A stretch of 64,000 nucleotides of DNA from Rheum nobile. Lineage: Eukaryota; Streptophyta; Magnoliopsida; Caryophyllales; Polygonaceae. The translations under genes and the position numbers were made by a program. This document shows positions 10,587 to 22,560 of the stretch, piece by piece. Positions within the stretch are counted from its first letter, which is position 1, and every line of letters starts with the position of its first letter. The notes below the pieces were generated by a model, which saw nothing but the letters and a program-made list of their open reading frames with translations, was not told where the DNA came from and did no database searches. The stretch spans positions 6,944,001-7,008,000 of the forward strand of contig WOAB01000093.1 in assembly GCA_027886185.1 (NCBI GenBank), given 5' to 3'.

Positions 10587-11970
10587 TTAGACATTTGCTC
10601 ATCCTCGAGTAAACTAATAAAGAGTCTACTCCTCCAATGCAGCACCTAAGGTCTCAGGAAGCATCTCATCCAACTAAGAGTCACCTAACCCATGCCAAGC
10701 TCCTAGCACCAATCTCATTCACAACACATCCACAACTCAACAAGCTTAAGGGGCAAGCAGAGTACTTCCCCCAAGCTTAACCCGGACATCCAATAGTGTG
10801 AGTAACCTCTAATCCTAGCCTCCATCTATGACTCCTTATGCCTCCCAGAGTGACCTACCCGACAATCCTTCTTTGACTCCTCTTCTTATGTCACCCCGCC
10901 GATAAAATGAGATCCTAGAAACACTCCTCTTCTTTTCACTCATTCTGTCTAGGAGCCCTTTTGGGTTTTCATCCTAGCCACTCATATTCTTTTCATAGAT
11001 GTGCTCACATAAGCTCACGTCACTCAGACCTCATATTACCCTAGCCTAATGCTGGTCCAAGCCACCTGCTTATTGCCTAGGCCGCCCTTTCGGGTTTTCG
11101 ACCTATCCTAGGATTTCTATTTTAGCCTTTTTTTTCAAATTTTTGGCTCTTTTCATTTTTTTTTCTTCTCAACGACATAGCAAGTATAGAACCCTCCCTC
11201 ATACTTAAACATTGCATTGTCCTCAATGTAATGAAAGACAAAAGAGTAGAAGCACAGGGAAGAGCAAAAAATAACTCACAGACGCCGCTGAGTTGGCTTG
11301 GACACTGGAATTGTTGCTGGCGGTGAAACAAGGAACGCCCAGGTCTCTGGTGTTGCGCGGGATCTTCTTAATCAATAATATTCTCCTATCGTGCAACCAA
11401 AAGGAAATCACTTTGGGGAATAGTGGTATATCAAAGAATTCGGGGTTGTACGACCTTCAATGAACACAAAAAAAATGGGCCCAGATGTCATTGTGGTGTG
11501 GGCCCTGGTGTTCCTCCTTTCCAACTGTCGATTGTAGGGCCATCATCGTTGCCAAATAATGTGTGGGGCGAATGTCTCCTCCTAGACAACATGATGCGCA
11601 CCTTCTCCATGGGGAACTCCGGACAGTTGGCCTATGGTAGAACTCTTTCTTTTTTTTCTTTTTTTTTAAAATCCGTTTAAGGTTTTTTCGGATTTTTTTT
11701 TTTTAGGAACAAGAGAAAATGAAGGGGTGCCCACCGCGGGGTGCGGTGGGCTGCTCACTGCGGGGTGCGGTGAGCTCTCCAGAACCTCCTTTTGCTCCTT
11801 TACTTTCATATCTGCATGTCAGAGTACAGGCGAAACGAAACAAAAACAAACTACCTAGCTATGCTATGAAAACACAAAGACAGGAGAAAGAAAGAAAAAA
11901 CAATACCTCGGGTTGCCTCCCGAGCAGCGCCTTGGTTAATGTCGTTGGCTCGACATGAGACTCAGACAAT
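10587..11970. other. Long non-coding 3' internal region of element A
   Basis: About 1.4 kb with no convincing frame. It includes poly-T and poly-A tracts, a TTTTTTCGGATTTTTTT segment also present in B and C, and two strong GC hairpins at 11729-11775. Segments related to it occur in elements B (50070-50875) and C (57437-58863), so it is a family feature. Confidence 0.7.
11729..11775. repeat. Two adjacent 9-bp-stem GC hairpins with covarying arms
   Basis: Hairpin 1 (11729-11751) has arms GCCCACCGC/GCGGTGGGC around GGGGT. Hairpin 2 (11753-11775) has arms GCTCACTGC/GCGGTGAGC around the same loop. At the third arm position C:G in the first is T:A in the second, a compensatory double change. One T-G wobble occurs in the second stem. 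Confidence 0.88.
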
Positions 11971-14733
11971 TCAATCCACAGCATCAGGTTCCTTAGGAAT
12001 CCTTTCATTCAGCACCTCCTTCCTGAACCAATCATGGAAAGGTTTGAACCTTAGACCATTCCTCTTCTTCAACGGCTCCTCCACCTTGACCTTCTTAGTT
12101 GCCTCCCCCCCATACTTAGATCGATCAGGGGGGCGTTTAGCCTCAACCTTAGGGGCCGGCACCATAGAGGGGACGAGCTTCTCGCTCGGAGTTAGCACAG
12201 TGGGGCCAATGCCCAAAAGAGAAGTAGGAGACTCGCCATTCTCATCCAATGAAGCCGTGACTTCCTGTAGGTTAGAAGATACAGTAATACCGACATGCAA
12301 GTCAACTATGGAATCCTCTATTATAGGTTGCAATTCATCCAAAGGGTTAGGACTCATTACATCAACAAAGTTTAAAGAGGTGTTAATGACAAGTTTCATA
12401 TCATATATGTTATATTCAACTCTATCCCCATCAAATTCCATAGTTAATTTCCCACTTCTGACATCAATTGTGGTATTTGCGGTTTTCATGAATGGTCTAC
12501 CTAACAACATATGTGCACCTGTACCACCACCCATATCAAGCACATAAAAATCAGTGGGAAAAATCAGCGTATCTACCATAACAAGGACATCTTCAATAAC
12601 CCCTTTCGGATAGACATTGGTTCCATCAGCTAATTGAATAACTAGCCTAGTGTCCTCTAGTGGCGGCAGACCAAGAGACTCATAAAATGACAATGGTAAG
12701 ACATTAATAGTTGCACCAAGATCTAGCATAGCTTTATCAATTTTTGTCTCACCAATGATGCAAGGGATAGAAAACATACCTGGATCACTGCACTTCTTGG
12801 GCATACGCCTTTGAAACACAGCGGATACTTGCTCGCTCACCTGGACCTGCTTCTTTTTCTTCTGCTTCTGTTTCCTCTTGATTGTGCAAAGTTCCTTCAA
12901 GAAGCGAGCATATTTGGGAATACTTTTAACAAGTTTGAGTAAAGGGATGTTTACCTCATACTTGCTGAATGTTTCGAAAAGGTCCTTATCGTCGATGACC
13001 CTTCTCTCCTTGAGCGCCTCTGGGAATGGGGTGGGTGGCTTTTCGGAACCGAGAGGAGGAAAGTATGGACGAACGTAGGTGTCGACATAAGGCTCGTTAA
13101 CAGCTCCAGAAGGCTGCCGCGGGGTGCGGCCAGACTCTACCGCGGGGTGCGGTAAACTGCCAGACAATTCCCGAGAAATAGCGTCACCGCGGGGTACGGT
13201 GGATTCCACCGCGGGGTGCGGCGGTCTTGACAGATCACTCTGTTCCTCCTCATTCTCACCGCTGGGTGCGGTCAGAATCTGCCGCCGGGTGCGATTCTCT
13301 TCCAGAGTCTCCTCTTTTCCTGAATCGTCATTCTCAGCACTAGGAGCGACAGACAATTGCTTTCCACTTCGGAGGGTTACAGCACTAACATTTGCCTCTG
13401 GGTTAACTACCGTTTGAGATGGTAGATTTCCCGACATCCTTGCGTCGATCCTCGTGATGGCTTCAGCCATTTGGCTCATCTGCGTCTCCAAATTCTTTAT
13501 GCTTGACCCCGTAGCTTGAACATGAGTAGTGAAATGTTTCGTCAAAGCTTAGAGCATATCTTCAGTTGAAGCAGACGTACCCGGTTGTGGATCTTGTGAC
13601 CTTTGTAGAAATTGAGGTCTTGGATGTTGTTGTTGTTGAAACTGAGGCTGTTGTTGTTGATTCGGTTGATCCCTCCATCTGAAATTTGGGTGGTCTCTCC
13701 ACCCCGGATTATAAGTGCTAGAGTATGGATCATTCCGAGGTCTTGGAGGTCCATAACCCCCTACATGGTTCACCTCAGCATTTGGATCATCTTACAATTG
13801 AGGACATGCATCGGTGGGGTGGAATTGATCAACACAAATCCCACATGCTTTGAGTTGTTGAGGAGTTCCTTGCAGCGTTAATCTCCTCACCATGTCCTTC
13901 AATTCGGCAATCTCGCTTGCTAGCTCTGAGCGATTGGAGTTCACAGCATTGACTCCTCTCTTGGTAGAAGTTCTACCGAAATTACTTGTCCCCCCTGCCA
14001 TCTCCTGAATCTTTTCCATGGTTGCCCCCGGAGTTGTGTTAAGAATGTTGTCACCACATGCAGCGTCAATAATCCTTCTTTCATTGTCCAGTAGACCATT
14101 GTAAAGATGAAGTACTAGATCTTGATTTGTGTACCCGTGGAATGGGCAGCTTGAGCAAAGTCTCTTGAACCTCTCATAATACTTGTATAGAGTCTCGTCC
14201 TCCTCTTGCTCAATGTTGCTTATAGCCTTCTTCAAGCTATTCGCCTTCTTGGCGGGAAAGTATTTTTCAAGAAAGGCCTTGTGAAGCTTGTTCCACGTGT
14301 CTATACTTCCAGTGGGTAGATGGTAGTACCAATCATCGGCTGCGTCTTTGAGGGTGAACCCGAAAGCTCTCATCTTGATTTGCTCCTCAGTGACGTTCGC
14401 CGGTTTCATGCTCATGCAGACAATGTGGAATTTACCCATATGCTTGATTGGGTCCTCTCCAGCCAGCCCATGGAAAGTTGGGAGCAAATGAATCAGCCAC
14501 GGCTTCAGTTCAAAGTTCACGCCCTCTCCTACAGCAGGAAGAGTCACAGCCAAAGGTTGTTGTTGGAGGTTGGGTGCAGTCAATTGCCTCAATGTCTGAT
14601 TTGCGTCACCCATCTCGAATGTGGGGTTGTCAAAAACTAAAGTACGGTTGACTCTGTGATCCTGGGATAAAGTTCTCTCAATCTCTGGATCAAAATTAAG
14701 AAGAGGTGAATTAGTAGCACGGGTGTGGACCAT
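11971..14733 (-). pseudogene. Gag-protease polyprotein of element A, broken by two stops
   Basis: A single minus-strand frame of about 920 codons starting at MVHTRATNSPLL (the open frame extends to 14781). Domains in order are the Athila-type gag/capsid, with IHLLPTFHGLAGEDP, DDWYYHLPTGSIDTWNKL and FLEKYFPAKK blocks; one C-x2-C-x4-H-x4-C knuckle (CGICVDQFHPTDAC); a Gln-rich linker; a coiled-coil-like segment; the ANVSAVTLRSGKQL box typical of this clade; a hairpin-encoded Pro/Arg-rich stretch; and a retroviral-type aspartic protease. The protease active site reads MLDLGATINVLP, with D-L-G-A instead of D-T/S-G as in Athila relatives, and LLGRPFMKTA is its second conserved block. Two in-frame TAA codons (13792 and 13549) replace CAA glutamines that are intact in element C. 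No frameshift was seen. Confidence 0.9.
13116..13290. repeat. GC hairpin modules inside the gag-protease linker of A
   Basis: About six modules, for example TACCGC/GCGGTA at 13138-13154 and GCCGC/GCGGC at 13116-13130. They occupy the same positions as modules in C (about 60007-60195). On the coding strand they produce Pro/Arg/His/Ala-rich repeats such as PHPAVES and TAPSG. Because the same DNA modules also sit in the LTRs, selection on the peptide alone does not explain them. Confidence 0.8.
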
Positions 14734-14790
14734 AAGATAGATCCACACCAAAGTCGGTAACAAACAAAAACACAAAAACAAAAATTTTGA

Positions 14791-14810
14791 TTCCCCGGCA
14801 ACGGCGCCAA
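14791..14810 (-). other. Primer-binding site of element A (Athila/Tat type)
   Basis: The minus strand reads TTGGCGCCGTTGCCGGGGAA, the primer site characteristic of Athila/Tat elements, usually assigned to tRNA-Asp. The same site is found in D (49701-49719), B (about 56033-56053) and C (about 61641-61660). Confidence 0.85.
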
Positions 14811-14813
14811 ATT

Positions 14814-16104
14814 TGACAGGCTTAAAGTCGTGTGCCTAATCAAAGAAATCCTAATATACCTACTAAACAGAGTATAGCAAGCAAGTCAGGGTCGAACCCA
14901 AGGGAATCAGGTTATCTATTCTTGTGTTTCTCAAGTCACCAACTAGGAACTAGGGGGGGTTTTGTATCGGTTTCTTAGTGACCAAGTAACAAGTAAACAA
15001 GTTCGCAAGTAAAGGTTGTGAATATGATGGGGAAAAGCGTCACACCTGACAAAGATCCACACAACAAGAGATATGGTTGATCACTGAATTCTATTAGTCT
15101 CAAGTTCTTATCTTTCCTATAGTTGTCCTTATCCCGATCTTAGGTAACTATTAGTTCTACCAGCCCTAATAGTACTTATTACTAAATCAAATCCGAAAAC
15201 CTTCAAGACTCAACAAAGCAATAGCATTCAACCAAGGATTCAACAAGATACATGCAATAGAAACAACCTGTTACTATAAGCATGCAATTAACTCTCTCTC
15301 ACGATGAATACTCGCAACCCGCTTATGTAAATCGTGTTTGCTACTAGATATGCAACCCAAACCCGGAATCACAAGTCCTAGCTATATGGATAATATCAAT
15401 AAACATAGGTGATCAGTCTAGATAAACCAATAAGATTCAATAAACATTCAAGCGCAAGAGAATTAATACAACTAGATAGGAAAACGAACAAGAGTAGAAA
15501 ACTCACAACCAATCAATTGTTGGCTTCAAACTGTCAAGTGCAACAATGGAGGTTTAGTTCTCCATTAGGGTTTGTGAGAGAAAAACGATGAAAGGTGGCA
15601 ACTAGGGTCTACTAAGTCTTCTAAAATAGTCTTAAATACTAGGACAAATACTTAAGAATAAAATAAAAGGAAATAATAATCCTAAAATAAAGTCTCGGAA
15701 AATAAAATAAAAACGAAATAAACTCGGAAATAAATCTCGTCAGCGCATCACCACCGTGGGGTGCGGTGGCATTCATGCCGCGGGGTGCGGCAATCCTCTA
15801 GTGTCCAGACGCCAACTCTCTGGTCTCTCACCGCGGGTGCGGTCATCTTCCCACCGCGGGGTGCGGTGGTCTTCAGTCTTGACTTCTCGCTTCTGCTTCC
15901 TCCTTGCTTGCCTCGCACCGCTCCTCAACTCATCTCTTCACTTCCTTGGCGTCTCCTATGATATCCAAAACAACTCAAACACCTCCAAAAACACCAAACT
16001 TCGCCCCCAAACTCCATGCACATGAATGTGTCTAAATCTACCCGAATGACACCAATAAACCCTCTAATAACTCTCAGTTAAGCCCTACAAAGTAGTGCTT
16101 ATCA
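14814..16104 (-). repeat. 5' LTR of element A (1291 bp)
   Basis: Differs from the left LTR by scattered substitutions and one extra G in the G-run. Followed by the ATTTT duplication at 16105-16109. Confidence 0.93.
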
Positions 16105-16109
16105 ATTTT
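16105..16109. repeat. Target site duplication ATTTT, right of element A
   Basis: Identical to 9279-9283. Confidence 0.85.
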
Positions 16110-16300
16110 ATAATTGGTGTTAGTGGAGATGATTCATTCCTATATTTGAGACGCTTGGGCTTGATTAGGATGGATGAGTTGAGAGAAGCCCGTATGGTGT
16201 TCGATGAAATGATTGAGAGAGATTATGAGGTGTACATGAATGCAATGTCCTCTAGGGTGGATAATTCGGTTTGTTTTCGACATTTCTTTAGACTTTTGGC
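16110..16300 (+). pseudogene. Pentatricopeptide repeat (PPR) gene fragment
   Basis: The translation contains MDELREARMVFDEMIERDYE followed by VYMNAMSSRVDNS. This fits the end of one PPR motif (G-x-L-x-E-A-R-x-V-F-D-E-M) and the start of the next (usually W-N-A-M-I-S-G-Y), as in organelle RNA-binding PLS-class PPR proteins. Only about 45 residues remain and no further repeats follow. A related patch at 16453-16520 (GATGAAATGCCCTCTAGGAT) may be a duplicated scrap of the same gene. Element A inserted immediately upstream. Confidence 0.6.
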
Positions 16301-17617
16301 ATGAAGAATATGAGGAAATCACGAGAAATTTAAAAAATGAAATGAAATGCAATGGGCTTAATATGAATGTTGATCTTATTATGTATGGACCTTAGATGAC
16401 TATATATCAACATGGACATATAATATATAAATATTGATATTGTGAATTGTACATGGATGAAATGCCCTCTAGGATGGATAATACGGTTTGTTTTTGACAT
16501 TTTCTTTAGACTTTTGACATGAAGGATATTGGAAAATCATGATAAATACAAAAAATAAAATAAAACACAACGAACTTAATATGAACATTGACGTTATTAT
16601 ATATGAACCTTACATGACTATATATGAACCTCATAGATCAAGAAACAATAATCTTAAATATGAACGTGCTCAAAATAGTAGTATACAATTTGTGAACCTA
16701 TAGTATAAAGTTTATGAACATTTGATATATATATGAACAAAAATACAATAACATATTGATTAAAAGAAAATGGTTTAGAAAAAAAAGAAAAGGGTTCCAA
16801 AAAAAAAACAAATGCCTCTCCTTGTCATATGGAGTATTTACAAAATTGTCACTTTAAATAAACTGACCCATTTTTTCCCTTCTTTTTAAGTGAATCCTCT
16901 TCATTTAATCTAATTTGTCCAATCCTATCATCCTACATCTCATATTAATCCATATTTTTCACCAAAACCTGATTTTGTACCCAAGACCCCCTCTTCAAAA
17001 TATGCACCTATTGAGCCCTGCCTAAAGGTTAAGATATGTAAAAGGCGAATCCAAATCTATTCAACTGTACCGAGCGGAAGATAGAGCGAGTCTCCCTCCT
17101 CTCTCTTACTTTCCCCTTTTCTCAATTTGTGTTCTTGCTTTTCCTTTGTATAGCTTATGGATCTTGTTCATTCTTCATCTAGTCCTCTTAATTCATTTTT
17201 TGTTACAAATCACACATGAACCAATCATAGAAACTTATCAATTGAACATTTTTCTGATCAATTTTGTGAAACTGATGAGTCAAGGAATGACTGATGCTCA
17301 AATCCTGAATCTAAAACCTCTCTTTGCATGGTTCTGCTCTTTCATTCTAGATCTGAATGATTTATCCCCTTCAGCGGAAAGAAAATTGGGTTGTATGTGC
17401 AACATTACTCACCGACTCACCTCTCTTCTGCTTGGTTAGTTTTTGGTTAGCCTTTTAAGCGATCTGGAAGATTTGATATTTCTCTTGAGCGAGCTATCAA
17501 ATCTGATGCACCTCTTGAATGATCCGGCGGTCCTTAAAAATTACTTCAACGCTTGGATTAATCTAGTAAGTGTCTTGAACATAAATCTTCCTTTCTCTAA
17601 TTTGTCTCCTTTATATT
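16301..17617. other. Intergenic DNA without recognised genes
   Basis: AT-rich, with scattered TATGAACCT/TATGAACAT words between 16370 and 16740 suggesting a decayed short repeat. Open frames near 17146-17664 have low-complexity hydrophobic translations and no family features. Confidence 0.5.
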
Positions 17618-17817
17618 TGAAAGGCCCAAGGACTTATGAGCACCATCTCATGTCAACCCGATGACTTCACAAGAGGTCACTCATCTTGGTACTACTCCCA
17701 TCTTAGGACGCTTAACTTCAGACTTTGTCCTCACTTGAACCATGAAAGGGAAGAGCTCTTGTTGACATGGACAATACTTTAATCCTTATAAATCAATCTC
17801 AAGTCTAGGGTGTTACA
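17618..17817 (-). repeat. Cassandra 3' LTR
   Basis: More diverged from the 5S consensus than the right copy: it has TGACTTCACAAGAGGTCACTC where the right copy keeps the 5S-like form. It starts TGAAAGG, a mutated TGTAAGG. Confidence 0.88.
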
Positions 17818-17920
17818 AAATCCTCCACTCAAACCCTTGACGTCCTCGTCAAAGCCCAAAGACCGACCTCTAGGTTGAGTGACCGCCTTCTAGGCCAAGC
17901 CCACTCGTAATCCAAAGTCG

Positions 17921-17932
17921 GCTCTGATACCA
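17921..17932 (-). other. Cassandra primer-binding site
   Basis: TGGTATCAGAGC on the minus strand, two bases from the right LTR. Confidence 0.92.
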
Positions 17933-17934
17933 TT

Positions 17935-18137
17935 TGTAAGGCACAAGGCCTTATGAGCGCCATCTCATGCCAACTCGAGGACTTCCCAGGAGGTCACCCA
18001 TCCTGGTACTACTCTCGCCCTAGAACGCTTAACTTCAGAGTTATTTGTCTTCACTTAAATCATGAAAGGGAAAAGCTCTTGTTGATATGGGTATCACTTT
18101 AATTCTTATAAACAAATCTCAAGTCCGGGGTGTTACA
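17935..18137 (-). repeat. Cassandra 5' LTR containing 5S rRNA-like sequence
   Basis: From about 17978 to 18041 the plus strand is the complement of the 3' half of plant 5S rRNA, including GACTTCCCAGGAGGTCACCC and GGTACTACTCTCGCCC, followed by CGCTTAACTTCAGAGTT. In Cassandra this segment carries the internal RNA polymerase III promoter region. It is not a functional 5S gene, because only part of the gene is present and it is embedded in an LTR. Confidence 0.92.
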
Positions 18138-19689
18138 AAATTATATATTCAATTCTAGATCCAATCCTAAATCTGATGATGAACTAGAATTTCACCTCTT
18201 CCATACCACTCTTCTCAAACAAACTAGTTATTATTTCTTGTTTACTTATCTGTTGTATTTGGTGCAACTTTTGGCTAACAAGATTGATGCTCGATTAGCA
18301 TGATTCTTGATTTGTTCCACGTTTCTCTCTAATCTTGTTGATCATGTGAATCTCACCTTTACTTTCCTCCTTAACTTTGTTCTCATTTTCATTGATATCT
18401 CTTTTTAAGGCACTGTAATCTTAGATTTACTCTTTTTCCCTGCAAACTAAGGATCTATGATTGTTTAATTTGGTTGAGGACCTAAAACTGTTGAATCTCG
18501 TTTTTACTTGTTTTTTAACCTTACCCTTGTGATTAGAACTTATGTTTGTGTTCATACCTGATCTATTTTCTTATTGGTAGTTCTCGAATTGTGATCTATT
18601 GCTCCTCTATGTTTATGCTTTTATGTTTTTTACTGTGGGAACGGTCTGTGTTTCCTTTCTTTTCTTTGTTCTGTATGTGCTCTTTGTCTTTGGCTTTCTT
18701 CCACTCTAGTTGTTTGACCCGTACATCTTAATCTTGATGACCTTAATGAAATATCACTTTGCCTTTTGGTTTCACATGACTTTTCTCCTTCCTTATATAT
18801 GTGAATTACCCACTTAACCATGCTTCTTATTTTTCTCCCTTATTGATATGTCGTCTACTATGGACTCTTATTTGTTCGTGTGCTTTATTGGACCTTTGTA
18901 GATGTTGACACAGATCCCTTGACCTTTTAAAAAATAAACTCGCATGGGTCCTTTTCATCTTACCTTATGCTCGCTCTTGCTTTGGTTGTTTTCAATCTCT
19001 TTGGATTGGATAACCTTTGCATGTGACTTGAGGTACCAGTCTTGATGTTTTTATTGGGGACTTCTTTTTTTGTGTTACTGTACTGATGATTTGGTTTTAT
19101 ACCATCTGAAGTGTTCAATGAACATTTTTTTACACTGAACAATCTCTTTCAAATGATGACTCATACTATTGGGTGCAAATGCTCTCTCATTCACTTTCCT
19201 TTTTAACCTTGTTTTGGTTAACTTGGACTGTTTTTGAGATTGAGGTATTGCCTCAATGTGGTCTAATTCCTATGAATCATATTATGAAACATTATATGTT
19301 CCTGATGAAATCAACCCCTTGTCCAGAAACTAATACTTTTTCAGATTCCCGCAAGATTCCCCAGGTTCACGCAATGACATCTTCACATATGCTGTTATTG
19401 TCGCAATTGGCGCATCTTCTACATTTTGAGGGACACAATTGCACGAACTCCACTGCTTAGATTGACACAATCTTTTGTTATGTTCTTTCTCTTTTTATGT
19501 TTTTAGTATATTTGTTCATTTCGAACACTTGTTATATGTATCTTATATTTTGTATTTTTTTGCTTATGTTATTTATTGTCTTTGTTGTTTGTTTTTGTAT
19601 CTCGAAGGACCCCTATCGTTGAACTCATGAATAACAATACAAATGAACTTTAGATGACCCTTTAGAATTTTAATTTCCAAAATTCAATA
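18138..19689. other. Unassigned stretch between Cassandra and the LINE
   Basis: T-rich on the plus strand, with many short open frames and no motif I recognise. It could include the 5' part (ORF1) of the following LINE, but no zinc knuckle or RRM-like signature was found. Confidence 0.4.
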
Positions 19690-19760
19690 TGAAAATTGGC
19701 TACTGGAATACTCGTGGTTGTGACGTTAAACGCCCAAATTTTTAGACTAAAATAGGATTC

Positions 19761-20177
19761 TTGAGACGTAAAAATCGATTGGACTTACTCTGTCTCACAA
19801 AAATAAAATCCAACACTATATCGGATCCAAAGTTTTATAACAAGTTTGGTTTTAAAACAATTGCGATTTCTCCATCTCAAGGCTCTCGTGGTGGTTTGTG
19901 GTTACTTTTTAGCCACTCCGCCTTTTTGCTTTACATAAACGTTTTGCATAATGAGTCAGTGTCATTCTTACTAAATTTCACCCAACATTATTCATTTCCT
20001 AATCTTTTTTTCTTTGAGCTCTATCTCATGATGATCTTAAACATGACTATTGGTCAATGGAACTATATTTTCCATTACAACATCCTTGTTATGTTAATTG
20101 GTGATTTCAATGAGCTACTCAACCTCGATGATAAATTGGGTGGCATCCTTCCTAATTTCCCCGATTTCATCGCCTAA
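19761..20177 (+). pseudogene. LINE AP-endonuclease domain remnant
   Basis: The frame contains LDLLCLTKIKSN, SRGGLWLLF and the block VMLIGDFNELLNLDDKLGG. The last corresponds to the conserved W-x-x-x-G-D-F-N-E-x-L segment of plant L1 endonucleases, which nick target DNA to prime reverse transcription. Upstream, the NWLLEYSWL-like start lies in an interrupted frame near 19690-19760. The domain is truncated at its C-terminal side. Confidence 0.8.
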
Positions 20178-20358
20178 ATGACTTCATGACTAGCCTTATT
20201 TCAAACACATGATGGACTAGTTCTATGTGATCGATACCTTAATCCAACATGTTGTCTTTAACGAACTCAAAAAACGATTCCAACCACTCCATCCCAATAC
20301 ATCAAACTAAAATGATCTTAATGCAATTCCACATCTTCTCACACAAGTTGAAAATATA

Positions 20359-21440
20359 ATGCTACTCAAACAACCATCTACTACCGAAATTTACAAAGTC
20401 GTCTTTGACCTGCCAAGTGATAAAACTCTCGGTCCAGATGATTATATAGCTGAGTTTTACCATAAATACTGGTCTATTGTTGGCAACTCGATAATATCTA
20501 CAGTCCAATCCTTTTTCTTCCATTTAAGACAACTACTCAAGGAATGTGTGCAATCCTTTATTACTCTAATTCCTAAAGTAGACAATCCTATATCCATTAA
20601 TCATTACATGCCTCTTAGTCTTTGAAATACTATGTATAAAATTATAACAAAATTAATGACGAACAGAGTAAAACTCCTTCTTTCACACCTAATTATCCCG
20701 TTTCAAGGCACATTTGTTCAAGGAAGACTAATTCAAGAGAACATCTTAATAACACGTGAAATATTTAACTTCTTTCACAACAAAAAGAATGGCAAATCAA
20801 GATGGATGACCATAAAACTAGATATGAAAAAAACATATGACAAACTTGACTGCAATTTCATTACACAAGTATTGTTAAAGTTTGGTTTTGATAATAAATG
20901 GATTGACCTCTTAATGACATGTATTACATTTACTCTATTTTCTGTTTTAGTTAACAACGAACCAAAAAACTTATTCCACCCATCATGCGAACTTCGACAA
21001 GAAGACCCAATAGCTAGCACCTATATATTCATTCTTGCCATGGAATTCTTAGGTATAATCTTTTCTCTTGAATTGCAACAACCTAACCGAAAAGTTGGTA
21101 TTCAACTATCCTTGAATGGTATTTGCATTCATTTTTGTTTTGTTTTGCTAATGAAACATTAATACTATCCAATTTCTCTTATACCAATATGATACATATA
21201 AAATCTATATTAGACAATTTCACCCTTAAATCGGGATTAGCCATTAACAACCTTAAAAGTACTTTTCAGACCTCTAATAATATTGCCCCACACCAAGCGA
21301 CTTCTCTTGCTGTTGTTTTAAATATTCAAATAACTAAATCAATGGAAAAATATATTGGTATACCTATTGTTCGAGGACGAGTTAAAATTGAGATTTTTTA
21401 CTATTCCATCTCAAGTCTAAAAAATCAATTACCAAAATGA
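20359..21440 (+). pseudogene. LINE reverse transcriptase remnant
   Basis: Split over three frames. 20359-20625 has DKTLGPDDYIAEFYHKYW and ITLIPKVDNP, the start of the RT domain. 20632-21162 has FQGTFVQGRLIQENILI, MKKTYDKLD and LRQEDPIASTYIFILAMEFL, where the family normally has LRQGDPLSPYLF. 21123-21440 has FCFANETLI where the catalytic F/Y-A-D-D box should be, so both active-site aspartates are lost. This copy cannot encode an active enzyme. Confidence 0.88.
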
Positions 21441-22294
21441 AAGGCTAAGTCCTTGTCCCAAGCTGGCTGAAGTATTCTTAACAATCAAACCTTTTTTCTA
21501 AAGTCAGCTACTTGATGCAAAGCTTCCTTCTTCTGACAACGGCTTGTCGTGAAATTGATAAAATCAACAAAAACTTCTTCTGGAATAAAGGTACAAATAA
21601 TCATCACCCACTGATTAATTGAGATAACATTTGTCATCCAAAGTCCGAAGGTGGACTAGGATTACATAAAACATAAAACTGAAACCGGTCTTCACTTCTT
21701 ATGAAAAATCTCCATTGATGCTTTGCCCACTATAGAACATCTTAATTGACATTATCCCAGGGTCTCTTCATAATGCATGTTATGCAATTCTGATATTGAA
21801 GATCTATCACATCTTTTCTTCACTTGCCCCTATACTATACATATGATAAATGATATTGAGAGTAAAACATGCAACACTTTTGTTTTTCAACACACTTAAG
21901 ATTATTGTTATGACCTTGAAATATTTAGAAAGTCAAACACATCTCTATAACAAATGTATTTTATATGGTGGACAATATGGCAACACCATAACTCTATTTT
22001 ATTTCACACAGACAACTCCCAACAATATATCAACCCTTCTGACATGGTATTTATCCATTATCAAGATTGGAAAGTTTACACCCATCTTTCACTAAAACGA
22101 ACATGTTCTGCTAATAAACGACTACTCCTTAAAAGTAGAATTTGGAGAAACCCCCATCACAATAGACAAAACTTAATTTCGATGGTTTTAAAAAAAATGA
22201 TCTATCCTCTCATATTGGATTCATTATTACAAACTCCCAAGGTGATATCCTCTACCTGGACAGGAAACAAGTCCCTGAAATGTCCATTTTATAG

Positions 22295-22560
22295 GCTGAA
22301 GCACACGCGGCCTTGGAAGAGGTCCGTGAAGCGGCTTCCTTAGGGATTAATAAGCTAATCATAGAGGGTGATAACTTAACTATCGTTAATTCAATAAAGG
22401 AATTTGGAAAACACCTTAGAAAATTAGAATTATTATATTAGATATACAATCCTTATTGCCTTATTTCAATTATGTCTTAATTTTTCATTGTTACATGAAT
22501 CCAACAGAGCAGCTGATTTTCTCGCAACACATGATGCTAGTCATATTACCATCAGAAACT
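22295..22560 (+). pseudogene. LINE RNase H domain remnant
   Basis: One frame reads AEAHAALEEVREAASLGI then NKLIIEGDNLTIVNSI, the A-E-x-x-A and E-x-D segments of plant RNase H-like domains. After an interruption HESNRAADFLATHDASH follows, matching the C-terminal R-x-A-N/D-x-L-A block. A zinc-binding reverse transcriptase linker was not recognisable between the RT and this part. Confidence 0.8.

Larger units (their letters stand above)
9284..16104 (-). mobile_element. Element A: Athila/Tat-like LTR retrotransposon with gag-protease only
   Basis: A complete 6.82-kb insertion. The LTRs are 9284-10573 and 14814-16104 (TGATA/TGACA to TTATCA), the duplications are ATTTT, the polypurine tract is at 10574 and the Athila-type primer site is at 14791-14810. 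The only coding region is a gag-protease frame (14733 to 11971). About 1.4 kb of non-coding DNA lies between its stop and the polypurine tract. Reverse transcriptase, RNase H and integrase are absent. Related elements B and C stop their protein at the same place, so A belongs to a defined non-autonomous family and is not a one-off deletion. Confidence 0.93.
17618..18137 (-). mobile_element. Cassandra-type TRIM retrotransposon with 5S rRNA-like LTRs
   Basis: Two repeats of about 200 bp (17618-17817 and 17935-18137) ending in GGTGTTACA flank only 117 bp. Next to the right LTR the minus strand reads TGGTATCAGAGC, the initiator tRNA-Met primer site, and a purine tract (GAGTGGAGGATTT) adjoins the left LTR. 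The LTRs contain antisense 5S rRNA sequence, which is the defining trait of Cassandra. It has no coding capacity and depends on other elements' proteins. The five bases on each side are ATATT and AAATT, a one-mismatch duplication. Confidence 0.93.

Noticed and set aside
11939..12547. Long plus-strand frames opposite gag-protease (also 58757-59440 and 13124-13417)
   Set aside because: They are antisense shadows of the conserved minus-strand polyprotein and carry no motif of their own.
17936..18137. 5S rRNA gene
   Set aside because: Only a partial 5S-like segment is present and it sits inside paired 200-bp LTRs with a primer-binding site, so it is Cassandra and not a 5S gene.
19173..19460. 95-codon plus-strand frame upstream of the LINE as ORF1
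   Set aside because: No zinc knuckle, RRM or basic region is visible and the composition is ordinary; not enough to call it LINE ORF1.
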